Below, piece after piece: positions 8,897-16,127 of a DNA stretch of 25,333 nt. A program made the position numbers and the translations under genes. Below the pieces are notes generated by a model. That model did no database searches. It was given only the letters and a program-made list of their open reading frames with translations, and was not told the DNA's origin. The stretch's first letter is position 1, and every line of letters starts with the position of its first letter. Origin of the DNA: an uncultured Oscillospiraceae bacterium (GTDB taxonomy: Bacteria; Bacillota; Clostridia; Oscillospirales; JAAYXM01); the NCBI GenBank assembly GCA_934646115.1, contig CAKUEM010000028.1, positions 1 through 25,333 on the forward strand, read 5' to 3'.

Positions 8897-11126
8897 AATA
8901 GTTGATCAGGCAGCCCGCAAGGATAATATCGCGCTCCTCGCGGGTAAGCCCCGGCAGCTTCAGCGTGATCTCGCGCGCTGTTCCGTTCTGATACAGCGTG
9001 GCAGGCACGTCCTCCGCATCGCCCAGAAGGATCTGCCGAATGCCCTGAATATAAATCAGATCATCCGCCTGGATATTAAAGCTCGCCGCATCCTCTAAAA
9101 TAAACGGAAGCATTCCCCAGTTGACCACGTTAGAACGATAGCGCTTGGTTGCATATTCCGCCGCGATATTCGCCACGCCGCCCAGCACACGCTGGCACGA
9201 TGCCGCCTGCTCGCGCGCAGATCCATCGCCCGGCTTTAACGCAAACACCGCAGAGCCGATCTCTGTATTCGCCCAATCGATATCCGAAAGCCCGGCTACC
9301 TTGGTCTCGCCCTCAGACTCACGCGCCGCCTCAAGCTCAGCGATCGCCTTTGCGCGGGCGACATACTGCGGATCCTTCCGCGAGAGCGCAAAGCCCGCAA
9401 GCTTCATCGGATTTGAACGATACGACGAGGTCTCGCCCGAGGGGATCAGTTCATCCGTCGTTGTGACCGGATCGTAGATCGCGCTCGCCACAGAGATCAC
9501 AAGGTTTTCTGTCATGCCGATCATCTTCGGCCAATCCGCGATATTCGGACCAAAGCGCAGCTCGGTATCCGGCTGCGACTTTCCGACGCCGCGGTAAATG
9601 CGGCTCTTATACGGCGCATCGTCAAAGCGATAATCATCGCTGATCGGCTCGACCGGAACATGGTCAAGCTCGGTCGCCGCGGTCAAACGCCCGCCATTGC
9701 GCGCGGTCGCCGCGATCGAGCGCGCGTCCATAAGCGCAACATAAGAGATCTGCCCATCGCCCGGCTTACTGCCCTCGCGGTTCGGGAAGTTACGCGTTGC
9801 GTGGCGGATGGAAAGCGCGCCGTTTGCCGGCACGTCGCCCGCGCCGAAGCACGGACCGCAGAACGCAGAGCGGATGCTCGCGCCGCTCGCCATCAGCTTA
9901 TTCAACACGCCGTTTTGCGTCAGCGCCATCATCATCGGCTGGCTCGCCGGGTAGACCGAAAGCCAGAACTCATCCTGCCCGATCGCATGCCCATCCAGAA
10001 TTTCAGCCGCGCGGCAAATATTCTGATACAAGCCGCCGGAGCAACCGCCGATAAAGCCCTGATCGACCACGAGGTTGCCGTTTTGGATCTTGCTGGTCAG
10101 CTTGACGGCAACCTTTTTATTATCCAACTGCTCATAAATCTCGCGGTCGGTCTCATTTAAAATGTCCGCAAGATTCGCCTTCAGCTCAGAAATTTTATAC
10201 GCATTGGACGGATGGAACGGAAGCGCGATCATCGGCTCGACCTTCGCGAGATCCACGACGATCGCATCGTCATAATACGCGCCATCCTGCGGGGCAAGCT
10301 CGGCATAATCGCCCGGTCTGCCATGATTGGTCAGGAAGCGGCGCACAACGTCATCCGTCGCCCAAATAGAGGAAAGGCACGATGTCTCCGTGGTCATCAC
10401 GTCGATCCCATTCCGATAATCCATGCCGAGATTTTTCACGCCCGGACCGAAGAACTCCATCACAGAGTTTTTCACGATACCCTTTTTAAACGTTGCGCCG
10501 ATAATCGCAAGCGCCACGTCCTGCGGACCAACGCCGGCGCGCGGCGCATTTTCAAGATATACCGCAACCACGCGCGGATACTTGATATCATAGGTTTTGC
10601 AAAGCAGCTGCTTCACCAGCTCCGGACCGCCCTCGCCGATCGAGATCGCGCCGAGCGCGCCATAGCGCGTGTGCGAATCAGACGCAAGGATCATCTTCCC
10701 GCAGCCGGCATAGCGCTCACGCATGTATTGATGAATGACCGCCTGATGCGCGGGGACGAACTCACCGCCATATTTTTTCGCCGCGGAAAGTCCGAAAAGA
10801 TGGTCGTCTTCATTGATCGTGCCGCCCACTGCGCACAGGCTGTTGTGGCAATTGGTCAGCACATACGGAAGCGGAAACTCGCGCAGGCCGGACGCGCGCG
10901 CGGTTTGAATAATTCCAACATAAGTAATATCGTGCGACGCCATCGCGTCCATCTTAATTTTTAAATCGGACATATCGCCCGAGGTGTTATGCGCCTTTAA
11001 AATAGAATAAGCGATCGTGCCCTGCTTCGCCGTTTCCGGCGCGGGCAACCCGAGCGCCTTCGCCTGATCCATCGAGATCAGCTTGCCCTCGTGGTAATAG
11101 GTTCCTTCATGCTTGATCGTGATCAT
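8886..11126 (-). CDS. Aconitase-superfamily hydratase (YbhJ-like)
   Basis: 746 residues from the ATG at 11124-11126, chosen because AGGAGGA (11136-11142) sits 9 nt upstream; a longer in-frame start at 11174 would place this RBS inside the gene. Three [4Fe-4S] cysteines are visible at the expected places: Cys362 in GGCSGG and Cys423/Cys426 in FCGPCFGAG. Other aconitase landmarks are SDSHTRYGALG (149-159), RNFPNREGS (445-453) and, in the swivel domain, GSAREQ (635-640) where aconitases have GSSREH. The overall wording resembles the uncharacterised E. coli YbhJ group more than AcnA/AcnB or LeuC, so the substrate is unknown; citrate/isocitrate should not be assumed. The small membrane protein gene overlaps its 3' end, and an LDH-like dehydrogenase lies upstream behind a terminator. 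Confidence 0.85.
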   Translation of the reverse strand: MITIKHEGTYYHEGKLISMDQAKALGLPAPETAKQGTIAYSILKAHNTSGDMSDLKIKMDAMASHDITYVGIIQTARASGLREFPLPYVLTNCHNSLCAVGGTINEDDHLFGLSAAKKYGGEFVPAHQAVIHQYMRERYAGCGKMILASDSHTRYGALGAISIGEGGPELVKQLLCKTYDIKYPRVVAVYLENAPRAGVGPQDVALAIIGATFKKGIVKNSVMEFFGPGVKNLGMDYRNGIDVMTTETSCLSSIWATDDVVRRFLTNHGRPGDYAELAPQDGAYYDDAIVVDLAKVEPMIALPFHPSNAYKISELKANLADILNETDREIYEQLDNKKVAVKLTSKIQNGNLVVDQGFIGGCSGGLYQNICRAAEILDGHAIGQDEFWLSVYPASQPMMMALTQNGVLNKLMASGASIRSAFCGPCFGAGDVPANGALSIRHATRNFPNREGSKPGDGQISYVALMDARSIAATARNGGRLTAATELDHVPVEPISDDYRFDDAPYKSRIYRGVGKSQPDTELRFGPNIADWPKMIGMTENLVISVASAIYDPVTTTDELIPSGETSSYRSNPMKLAGFALSRKDPQYVARAKAIAELEAARESEGETKVAGLSDIDWANTEIGSAVFALKPGDGSAREQAASCQRVLGGVANIAAEYATKRYRSNVVNWGMLPFILEDAASFNIQADDLIYIQGIRQILLGDAEDVPATLYQNGTAREITLKLPGLTREERDIILAGCLINYYAG

Positions 11127-11164
11127 ACGCAAAAATCCTCCTGCCATGGGTAAAATATAATAGT

Positions 11165-11193
11165 AGTATAACACAAATGCGCCTTATAAACAA
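11165..11193 (-). promoter_or_regulatory. Sigma-A promoter of the hydratase gene
   Basis: On the minus strand TTGTTT (11188-11193) and TATACT (11165-11170) are 17 bp apart, with TGT before the -10. An inverted repeat GCCTT-N6-AAGGC (11181-11196) straddles the -35 and could be an operator. The promoter lies downstream of the ldh terminator, so the hydratase can be expressed separately. Confidence 0.7.
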
Positions 11194-11227
11194 GGCTTTT
11201 TCTGCGTCTGAAGTGCAAGCGCCCAAC

Positions 11228-11262
11228 AAAAAGCGCCGCCCACGGCATGGGGCAGCGCTTTT
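11228..11262 (-). terminator. Rho-independent terminator after the LDH-like gene
   Basis: On the minus strand a stem AAAAGCGCTGCCC / GGGCGGCGCTTTTT, with one G·U pair or mismatch and a loop of about 8 nt, ends in five Ts. It lies about 50 bases past the dehydrogenase stop codon and before the hydratase promoter. Confidence 0.8.
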
Positions 11263-11312
11263 ACCTTTTCCTATTGCCGGATCACGCGCCAACGGCGCAT
11301 GATACCATGAAT

Positions 11313-12260
11313 TTATTCGCAGCAGCTCTTTAATACTTCCTTGCACGCCGCAGCAGATTTCTGGAACAGATCGATCTCTTCCGCCGTCAGCGAAGGATTC
11401 ATCACCTTTTTCGCGCCGGTCGAGCCGATAATGGACGGAAGCGAAACCGCAACGTCGCTCACGCCAAACTCGCCATCCATCACGGTGCTGACCGTTCGAA
11501 TCGTGTCACAGTCGCGCAGGAGCGAATCGACAAGCGTCGCCACGCAAACGGCGATGCCGTAATAGGTCGCGCCCTTTCTCTTGATGATTTTCGCGCCGTC
11601 GGTAATGACCTCCTGGCGGATCTCCTCCTTGACCTTCGCATCGAGAAGGATGCCGTTTTTCACGCAATAATCATCGATCTGGATGCCCGCGATATGCGTA
11701 TTGCTCCATGCCGGAACCTGCGAATCGCCATGCTCGCCGATGATATAGCCATGGATATTGGACACGTCGATATCCGTGCGCGAAGCAAGCGCAGAGCGGA
11801 AGCGGATCGTATCCAGCGAAGTACCGCTGCCGAGCACCATGCCCTTCGGCAGTCCGGTCCACTTCGTGAACAGATAAGTCAGAATATCGACCGGATTGGC
11901 AACGACCAGGATCACGCCGCCGTTATAATACTTCATGATCGACTCCGCGATCGACTTGCCGATCGACGCGTTTTTCTTTGCGAGGTCTAAGCGCGTCTCG
12001 CCCGGCTTTCTGTTCGCGCCCGCGGTCACAACGATCACGTCGCAATCCTTTACGCACTCATAGCCGCCGGAATAGATATCCATCTGCCCAAGGAACGGCA
12101 GACCGTGCTTAATATCGTCCGCCTCGCCCGCGGCCTTATCCGCCATCACGTCGATCATAACAAGCTCTGTGCAGACCTGGCGCAGCGCGATTGCATAAGC
12201 GGAAGCAGCGCCAACAAATCCGGCGCCAATAATAGCAACTTTCGATTTACCCTTTTGCAT
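11313..12260 (-). CDS. LDH-fold 2-hydroxyacid dehydrogenase (LDH or LDH-like MDH)
   Basis: 315 residues, the usual length for L-lactate dehydrogenase. Visible: NAD-binding GAGFVG (12-17), Asp37 closing beta-2 (NAD preference), NPVD (122-125), substrate Arg153 with Asp150 (SLDTIRFR), catalytic His177 (GEHGDS) and ATYYGIA (231-237). Overall it reads as LDH. However, the substrate-specificity loop reads AGANRKPGETR: residue 84, equivalent to Gln102 of Bacillus LDH, is Arg. Arg at this position is the malate dehydrogenase signature, and the Q102R change converts Bacillus stearothermophilus LDH to oxaloacetate use. The enzyme may therefore reduce oxaloacetate; the name ldh should be used with care. 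The ATG at 12258-12260 has AGAGGAG upstream at a slightly long spacing. It is monocistronic, with its own promoter, Rex-like operator and terminator. Confidence 0.9.
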   Translation of the reverse strand: MQKGKSKVAIIGAGFVGAASAYAIALRQVCTELVMIDVMADKAAGEADDIKHGLPFLGQMDIYSGGYECVKDCDVIVVTAGANRKPGETRLDLAKKNASIGKSIAESIMKYYNGGVILVVANPVDILTYLFTKWTGLPKGMVLGSGTSLDTIRFRSALASRTDIDVSNIHGYIIGEHGDSQVPAWSNTHIAGIQIDDYCVKNGILLDAKVKEEIRQEVITDGAKIIKRKGATYYGIAVCVATLVDSLLRDCDTIRTVSTVMDGEFGVSDVAVSLPSIIGSTGAKKVMNPSLTAEEIDLFQKSAAACKEVLKSCCE

Positions 12261-12305
12261 GACTGATTTTACACTCCTCTTTTTACATCTTTTTCATTCT
12301 TAATT

Positions 12306-12334
12306 AGTATATACCATTTCCCCAAAAAAGTAAA
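12306..12334 (-). promoter_or_regulatory. Sigma-A promoter of the LDH-like gene
   Basis: On the minus strand TTTACT (12329-12334) and TATACT (12306-12311) are 17 bp apart. A second possible pair, TTGACA-N17-TATTTA, begins at 12359 just upstream, so tandem promoters are possible. Confidence 0.65.
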
Positions 12335-12341
12335 TATGAAT

Positions 12342-12359
12342 TTGTTAGAATCTTGTCAA
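12342..12359. promoter_or_regulatory. Rex-like redox operator upstream of the LDH-like gene
   Basis: TTGTTAG-AATC-TTGTCAA agrees with the clostridial Rex consensus TTGTTAA-N4-TTAACAA at 11 of 14 fixed positions. It covers the candidate upstream -35 and ends 8 bases from the main -35, a repressing position. Rex senses NADH/NAD and is known to control fermentative dehydrogenase genes in this group. No rex gene is in the window. Confidence 0.5.
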
Positions 12360-12385
12360 TAAATGTGATTTCCGCAACATTTATT
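12358..12385. repeat. 9-bp perfect inverted repeat upstream of the LDH-like gene
   Basis: AATAAATGT (12358-12366) and ACATTTATT (12377-12385) are separated by 10 bases and abut the Rex-like site. This may be a second operator, or a weak hairpin beyond the rrf2-type gene. A separate 14-bp AT palindrome (TTTTTATATAAAAA, 12394-12407) follows. No hairpin with a U-tract was found. Confidence 0.5.
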
Positions 12386-12432
12386 ATGCCCGGTTTTTAT
12401 ATAAAAAAACAGTCACCCTCCACCTGCTCAGC

Positions 12433-12840
12433 TTAATCGGATACCATAAGCTGCGCCAGCGTGACAGAGTCCACATACTCATTGACGCAGCGGGAAAGCC
12501 CCTTCCAAAAGCGCAGACTTTCGCAGCAGTCGCGCCGCTCGCAGCCGCCCGGCTCGCCCTCAAGACAGGGAACCGGCGCAAGCTCACCCTCAACCGCGCG
12601 CAAAATTTCGCCCACTGTATAGTCCTCTACCGGCTTTGCAAAACGATACCCGCCCTGCGGCCCGCGCATGCTGACAAGAAGCTTTGCACGGCAAAGTCTT
12701 GTCACGATCTGCTCTAAATATTTCATCGATATTTCCTGCCGCGTGGAAATCTCCTTCAGCGAAACCCATTTCTCCGGAGCGCACTGCGCAAGATCGGTCA
12801 TCAATCGCAGGGCGTATCTCCCCTTAGATGAAATTTTCAT
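12433..12840 (-). CDS. Rrf2-family (IscR-like) transcriptional regulator
   Basis: 135 residues from the ATG at 12838-12840, which has GGGGG 8 nt upstream; a GTG seven codons earlier is possible but lacks a well-placed RBS. It begins MKISSKGRYALRLMTDLA, the standard Rrf2 opening, followed by a winged helix with recognition region ISMKYLEQIVTRL and wing RGPQGGY. A cysteine cluster PCLEGEPGGCERRDCC (near residues 91-106) matches the Fe-S ligand region of IscR/NsrR-type members and differs from cysteine-free CymR. It is therefore probably a sensor of iron-sulfur status, oxygen or NO. No isc/suf genes are adjacent, so its targets are unknown; the neighbouring LDH-like gene and Fe-S hydratase are candidates by position only. 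Confidence 0.9.
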   Translation of the reverse strand: MKISSKGRYALRLMTDLAQCAPEKWVSLKEISTRQEISMKYLEQIVTRLCRAKLLVSMRGPQGGYRFAKPVEDYTVGEILRAVEGELAPVPCLEGEPGGCERRDCCESLRFWKGLSRCVNEYVDSVTLAQLMVSD

Positions 12841-12878
12841 AACGCAGCCCCCAATTCCCACCTTTTCAGTATGTGACT

Positions 12879-12907
12879 AGAATATCTGATTTTCGCAGAA
12901 AAGTCAA
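12879..12907 (-). promoter_or_regulatory. Sigma-A promoter of the Rrf2-type gene
   Basis: On the minus strand TTGACT (12902-12907) and TATTCT (12879-12884) are 17 bp apart. The -35 contains the TGA stop codon of the upstream cell-wall hydrolase gene (12904-12906), so no room is left for a terminator between the two. Confidence 0.7.
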
Positions 12908-15273
12908 GCGGTCTTTTTCGGAACAAGCGTCAGTTCTGCCGCCGCGACCATATCCTCAAGCGGGAAATTTTTCCCGGGGCAGTCCGTCACATTCCAAGAG
13001 CCGTGCCCACCGGCCTGATCGATCGTCGGCACGCGTCCGACCAGCCATTTCATCAGCTTTATCCCCGCCTGATACTGTGCATCCGGCATACTGGTCTGTC
13101 CGTCCTCATAATCGCCCTGGAACCCGATACTGATCACGTGGTCATTATGCCCGCCAACGCCCGCGCCGACATTGAACCCGCGCCCGACATAGACCGTGCC
13201 GTCCAGCCCGATCCAGAAATTATAGCCGATCGCGCGCCAGCCGTTGTCTTCCACATGCCAGCGCTCCACATCGCGGAACGTCGCGCTCACATGCTCCATG
13301 TGATGCAGCGCGATCGCATCTACTTTATTCAAATTCAGCGGCGTGAGCGGGTCGGTCAGGCGCAGCTTCGGCACCTCAAACGTAAACGTATCGGAAATAT
13401 AAACAAAGCCGTTCTCGCCCACAAAGCGGCTGTCTGCCACATTCCAGGTCTCCGCGCCGTTTTCCATCACATACTCATGCGTATAGGTTGCCTCCACGAT
13501 CTCATAGTATGCCCAATGGCTTTTCGTTACATCCGGAAATACATTCAGCGCCGGGTTTTGATCGATCGCGTCTGTATGCGGCGCGCGCCCCAGCAGGCGG
13601 TTTAAAATTTTTGTGGTTTCCGCGCGGGTGATCGTGCGGTCCGGGCGGAAGCTCCCGTCATCATAGCCGGAAATATACCCGCGCGCCGCCGCATTTTGGA
13701 TATAGCGATACGCCCAGTGCGCCTCGCTTACATCCTCAAAAGAAACGCCGCCGGTTTGCAGCTCCGCCAGGCGCGAGATCATCGTTGCAAACTCCGCGCG
13801 CGTGATCGTTGCATCCGGGCGAAACGTCCCGTCCGCGTAGCCCTCGATCAGCTTATATTGCTGCATGAAGCCAACCGCGGATGCATACCACGCATCGGCG
13901 GGAACATCATGAAAGCTCGTGGCATAGGTCTTGTTTTTATCAAACGCATCGCGCCCAAGCTCCTGCATGATCCGCGCAAAAAGCATCGCCGCCTGCGCGC
14001 GGGAGAGCTTGCCTTCCGGCACAAAGCGCCCGCTCATCCCCTCCATATAGGCGGTATGCGTCAGCCACTCGATCTCCGGCGCGGGCTCTTTGCCGCCATA
14101 CACCTCGGTGTATAATTCAGAAAGCACGCTGCTCGCCGCGATATCGCGATAGCTGAAATGCACCTCACCCGCGACCTCCGGGATCGTGCGATTGAGCGCA
14201 AGCTGCCGCCGCATCTCCTCTGCACCGTACCAGACGTCCATGACGTCCTCGCTATCCGCCTTATAATCCGCCATGCCGATATAAAGCGCAACCTTCGTCC
14301 CGCGGACCACATCCGCCCACCAATTAACAAGCGTTTGATAGTCTGCAATTTTATAGCCGATATTCCAATAAATTTGCGGGACGATATAGTCGATCCATTC
14401 ATTTTTTACCCATTTTCGCGTGTCCGCCGCGCTTGTGAAATAGGATTCATAGCCGCGCGTTGCCGAGCCTTCTGGCATGGTGTCAGACTGATTCGCCCAA
14501 ATTCCGGACGGGCTGACGCCGAACAGCTTCCCGCCCGCATGCACCACATCGCGCAGGCCGGAGATCAGGGTATCCACGTTATTGCGCCGCCAGTCGCCGA
14601 TCGTTTGAAATTCGCCGCCCAGCGCCTGATAAGTCTCGCTGTCCTCAAAATCCGTGCCGGGATAGAAATAATCGTCTAAATGCACGCCGTCTACCGCGTA
14701 ATTCTGCACGATCTCCGCCACGCCCTGCGTGATCAGCTCGCGCACCTCCGGAAGCCCCGGGTTAAAATAATATTGCCCGTTTTTGTATTTCACGACCCAG
14801 TCCGGATGCTGCTTTGCCGGATGCGTATCGACCATCGCGTCAAAATCCGTCTGACTTGTCGCGATGCGGTATGGATTGATCCAGGCGTGCAGCGCAATGC
14901 CGCGCCGGTGCGCCGCTTCGACCCAATAGGCGAGCGGGTCAAATCCGCCCTCCGGCGCCTGCCCCTGCTTGCCGCTGAGATACTTGCTCCACGGAAAAAT
15001 CTCAGAAGAATAAAATGAATCCGCCGTGGGACGCACCTGCAAAAACACCGCATTAAAGCCCATCTGCTGCACGCGGTCAAGAATACTGTCCGCCCAGGTT
15101 TTCAGGCTCTCCGCATCCGTTGTGGCGCGCGCGGGGTAATCAATTTGATACACCGTCGCGACCCACACGCCGCGAAGCTCCTGCTCCGCAGAAGATGCGG
15201 TTGACGCGGGCAACAGCCCGGTCAGCATGACCATCGCCAAAAAAAGCGTTAAAATTTGTCGAACCTGTTTCAT
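12904..15273 (-). CDS. Secreted GHL10 glycosidase - SLH - amidase fusion
   Basis: 789 residues from the ATG at 15271-15273, which has AAAGGAGA (15280-15287) upstream and gives a clean signal peptide (1-28, cut near SSA); a longer in-frame start adds 58 unlikely Arg-rich residues. Domain order: a GHL10/DUF187-type TIM barrel (about 31-390; LRGVWVAT, HAWINPYRI, GVHLDDYFYP with Asp200/Asp201); S-layer homology repeats at about 400-440 (degenerate), 453-505, 511-563 and a partial one at 577-610; then an amidase_2/PGRP-type N-acetylmuramoyl-L-alanine amidase (about 640-783) with zinc ligands His657, His757 and Cys765 (GGHGSWNVTDCPGKNFP). The SLH block should tether it to cell-wall polymer, and both catalytic ends should act on peptidoglycan (glycan strand and stem-peptide linkage). 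Its placement of SLH repeats between two catalytic domains is unusual. Confidence 0.92.
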   Translation of the reverse strand: MKQVRQILTLFLAMVMLTGLLPASTASSAEQELRGVWVATVYQIDYPARATTDAESLKTWADSILDRVQQMGFNAVFLQVRPTADSFYSSEIFPWSKYLSGKQGQAPEGGFDPLAYWVEAAHRRGIALHAWINPYRIATSQTDFDAMVDTHPAKQHPDWVVKYKNGQYYFNPGLPEVRELITQGVAEIVQNYAVDGVHLDDYFYPGTDFEDSETYQALGGEFQTIGDWRRNNVDTLISGLRDVVHAGGKLFGVSPSGIWANQSDTMPEGSATRGYESYFTSAADTRKWVKNEWIDYIVPQIYWNIGYKIADYQTLVNWWADVVRGTKVALYIGMADYKADSEDVMDVWYGAEEMRRQLALNRTIPEVAGEVHFSYRDIAASSVLSELYTEVYGGKEPAPEIEWLTHTAYMEGMSGRFVPEGKLSRAQAAMLFARIMQELGRDAFDKNKTYATSFHDVPADAWYASAVGFMQQYKLIEGYADGTFRPDATITRAEFATMISRLAELQTGGVSFEDVSEAHWAYRYIQNAAARGYISGYDDGSFRPDRTITRAETTKILNRLLGRAPHTDAIDQNPALNVFPDVTKSHWAYYEIVEATYTHEYVMENGAETWNVADSRFVGENGFVYISDTFTFEVPKLRLTDPLTPLNLNKVDAIALHHMEHVSATFRDVERWHVEDNGWRAIGYNFWIGLDGTVYVGRGFNVGAGVGGHNDHVISIGFQGDYEDGQTSMPDAQYQAGIKLMKWLVGRVPTIDQAGGHGSWNVTDCPGKNFPLEDMVAAAELTLVPKKTA

Positions 15274-15307
15274 GATGCGTCTCCTTTGTACTCGCCGTTC
15301 CCGTTCT

Positions 15308-15421
15308 GCGCAGGGGTTTTCCCCCGCGCTATGTAGAAATTCGCCGCGCCGTATGCGTAAAGCTTCGCAGGCGGTCACGGCGGCATATGGTCTGTATCCC
15401 GTGCGCCGCTTCGCCGCCTGC
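15308..15421 (-). other. Structured 5' leader of the wall-hydrolase gene
   Basis: Between the promoter and the RBS lie about 180 nt. An 8-bp perfect stem, GCAGGCGG with CCGCCTGC (15414-15421 and 15367-15374), encloses further GC-rich pairing (CACGG/CCGTG). A second hairpin at 15308-15329 pairs GCGC-GGGG with CCCC-T-GCGC. I could not match it to c-di-AMP (ydaO), c-di-GMP or other riboswitch cores by eye. Together with its promoter this explains most of the 353-base gap between this gene and rimM. Confidence 0.45.
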
Positions 15422-15461
15422 CGCAGCATAGCGGAACGAAGCGCCAAAAATCAACATGATA

Positions 15462-15490
15462 ATTATACCACATAAATTGCGTTTTGTGAA
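15462..15490 (-). promoter_or_regulatory. Sigma-A promoter of the wall-hydrolase gene
   Basis: On the minus strand TTCACA (15485-15490) and TATAAT (15462-15467) are 17 bp apart, with TGG before the -10. It is divergent from the rimM promoter about 55 bp away. Confidence 0.75.
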
Positions 15491-15543
15491 CGCCGCATTC
15501 GACAAAATGCCGCGTAAATCCTTACCATTTGCTGCGCGGCCGC

Positions 15544-15573
15544 TTGTCAAGCGGCATACGCCTGTGTTACAAT
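15544..15573 (+). promoter_or_regulatory. Sigma-A promoter of rimM-trmD
   Basis: TTGTCA (15544-15549) and TACAAT (15568-15573) are 18 bp apart, with TGT before the -10. It gives rimM a start independent of any rpsP gene. Confidence 0.7.
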
Positions 15574-15587
15574 AAAAGAACAAAATC

Positions 15588-15611
15588 CTCCCCTGCCGGG
15601 CGGCAAGGGAG
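15588..15611 (+). other. Stable hairpin in the rimM 5' leader
   Basis: CTCCC-C-TGCC / GGCA-A-GGGAG forms a hairpin with one internal mismatch. It ends 4 bases before the rimM AGGAG (15616-15620). No U-run follows, so it is more likely to affect mRNA stability or ribosome access than termination. Confidence 0.5.
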
Positions 15612-15626
15612 TTTCAGGAGTGCAAC

Positions 15627-16124
15627 ATGAACAAACAGCTCATTGAAGCAGGCGAAATCGTGAATACGCACGGCATCCGCGGTGAGGTGAAGATCAATCC
15701 ATGGTGCGACGCGCCGGAATTTCTTCTGAATTTTGACGTGTTTTATATCGACGGTGCGCCGAAGCGCGTGCGTGCGGCGCGTGTGCATAAAAACTGCGTG
15801 CTCGCGGCGCTTGACGGTGTTTTAAACGTCAATGATGCGATGGCGCTGCGCGGAAAGATTATCTCGGTCGACCGCTCGGATGTTGAGCTGGACGAGGGGC
15901 AGTATTTCATTGAAGATCTGATCGGGCTGTCCGTGTACGACACGGCGAGCGAGGCGGTCGTCGGGACGATTGCGGACGTGCTGAATCTGCCCGCAAACGA
16001 TGCGTATGTGGTACGCGATGGCGAGCTTGAGTTTTTGATCCCGGTCGTGCATGAATTTGTGCTGAATGTTGATCTTCCGGCGCGCCGCGTGACCGTGAAG
16101 CTGATCCCGGGAATGCGAGGTTAG
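15627..16124 (+). CDS. rimM: Ribosome maturation factor RimM
   Basis: 165 residues. The N-terminal RimM barrel begins AGEIVNTHGIRGEVKI (8-23), the family hallmark. The PRC-like C-terminal domain shows YFIEDLIGLSVYD and ends with IPVVHEFVLNVDLPARRVTV. RimM binds ribosomal protein S19 and assists 30S head maturation. AGGAG lies 6 nt before the ATG. trmD follows 3 bases after the stop, so the pair is one operon. The usual neighbours rpsP, the KH-domain gene and rplS are not in the flanking sequence. Confidence 0.97.
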   Translation: MNKQLIEAGEIVNTHGIRGEVKINPWCDAPEFLLNFDVFYIDGAPKRVRAARVHKNCVLAALDGVLNVNDAMALRGKIISVDRSDVELDEGQYFIEDLIGLSVYDTASEAVVGTIADVLNLPANDAYVVRDGELEFLIPVVHEFVLNVDLPARRVTVKLIPGMRG

Positions 16125-16127
16125 GGC

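Noticed and set aside
10212..10964. 250-codon open frame on the plus strand opposite the hydratase gene
   Set aside because: Antisense shadow of a gene with visible Fe-S motifs; composition is Arg/Ile/His-rich with no domain signature.
12386..12432. Terminator after the Rrf2-type gene
   Set aside because: A T-run is present on the minus strand but no hairpin precedes it; only an AT palindrome and a spaced inverted repeat follow.
15274..15447. 58-residue N-terminal extension of the wall hydrolase
   Set aside because: It would place the signal peptide inside the protein and covers the strong RBS and the structured leader; residues are Arg-rich and unconserved in appearance.
15274..15460. c-di-AMP or c-di-GMP riboswitch upstream of the wall hydrolase
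   Set aside because: The conserved core words of these riboswitches could not be found by eye; only generic GC stems are supported.
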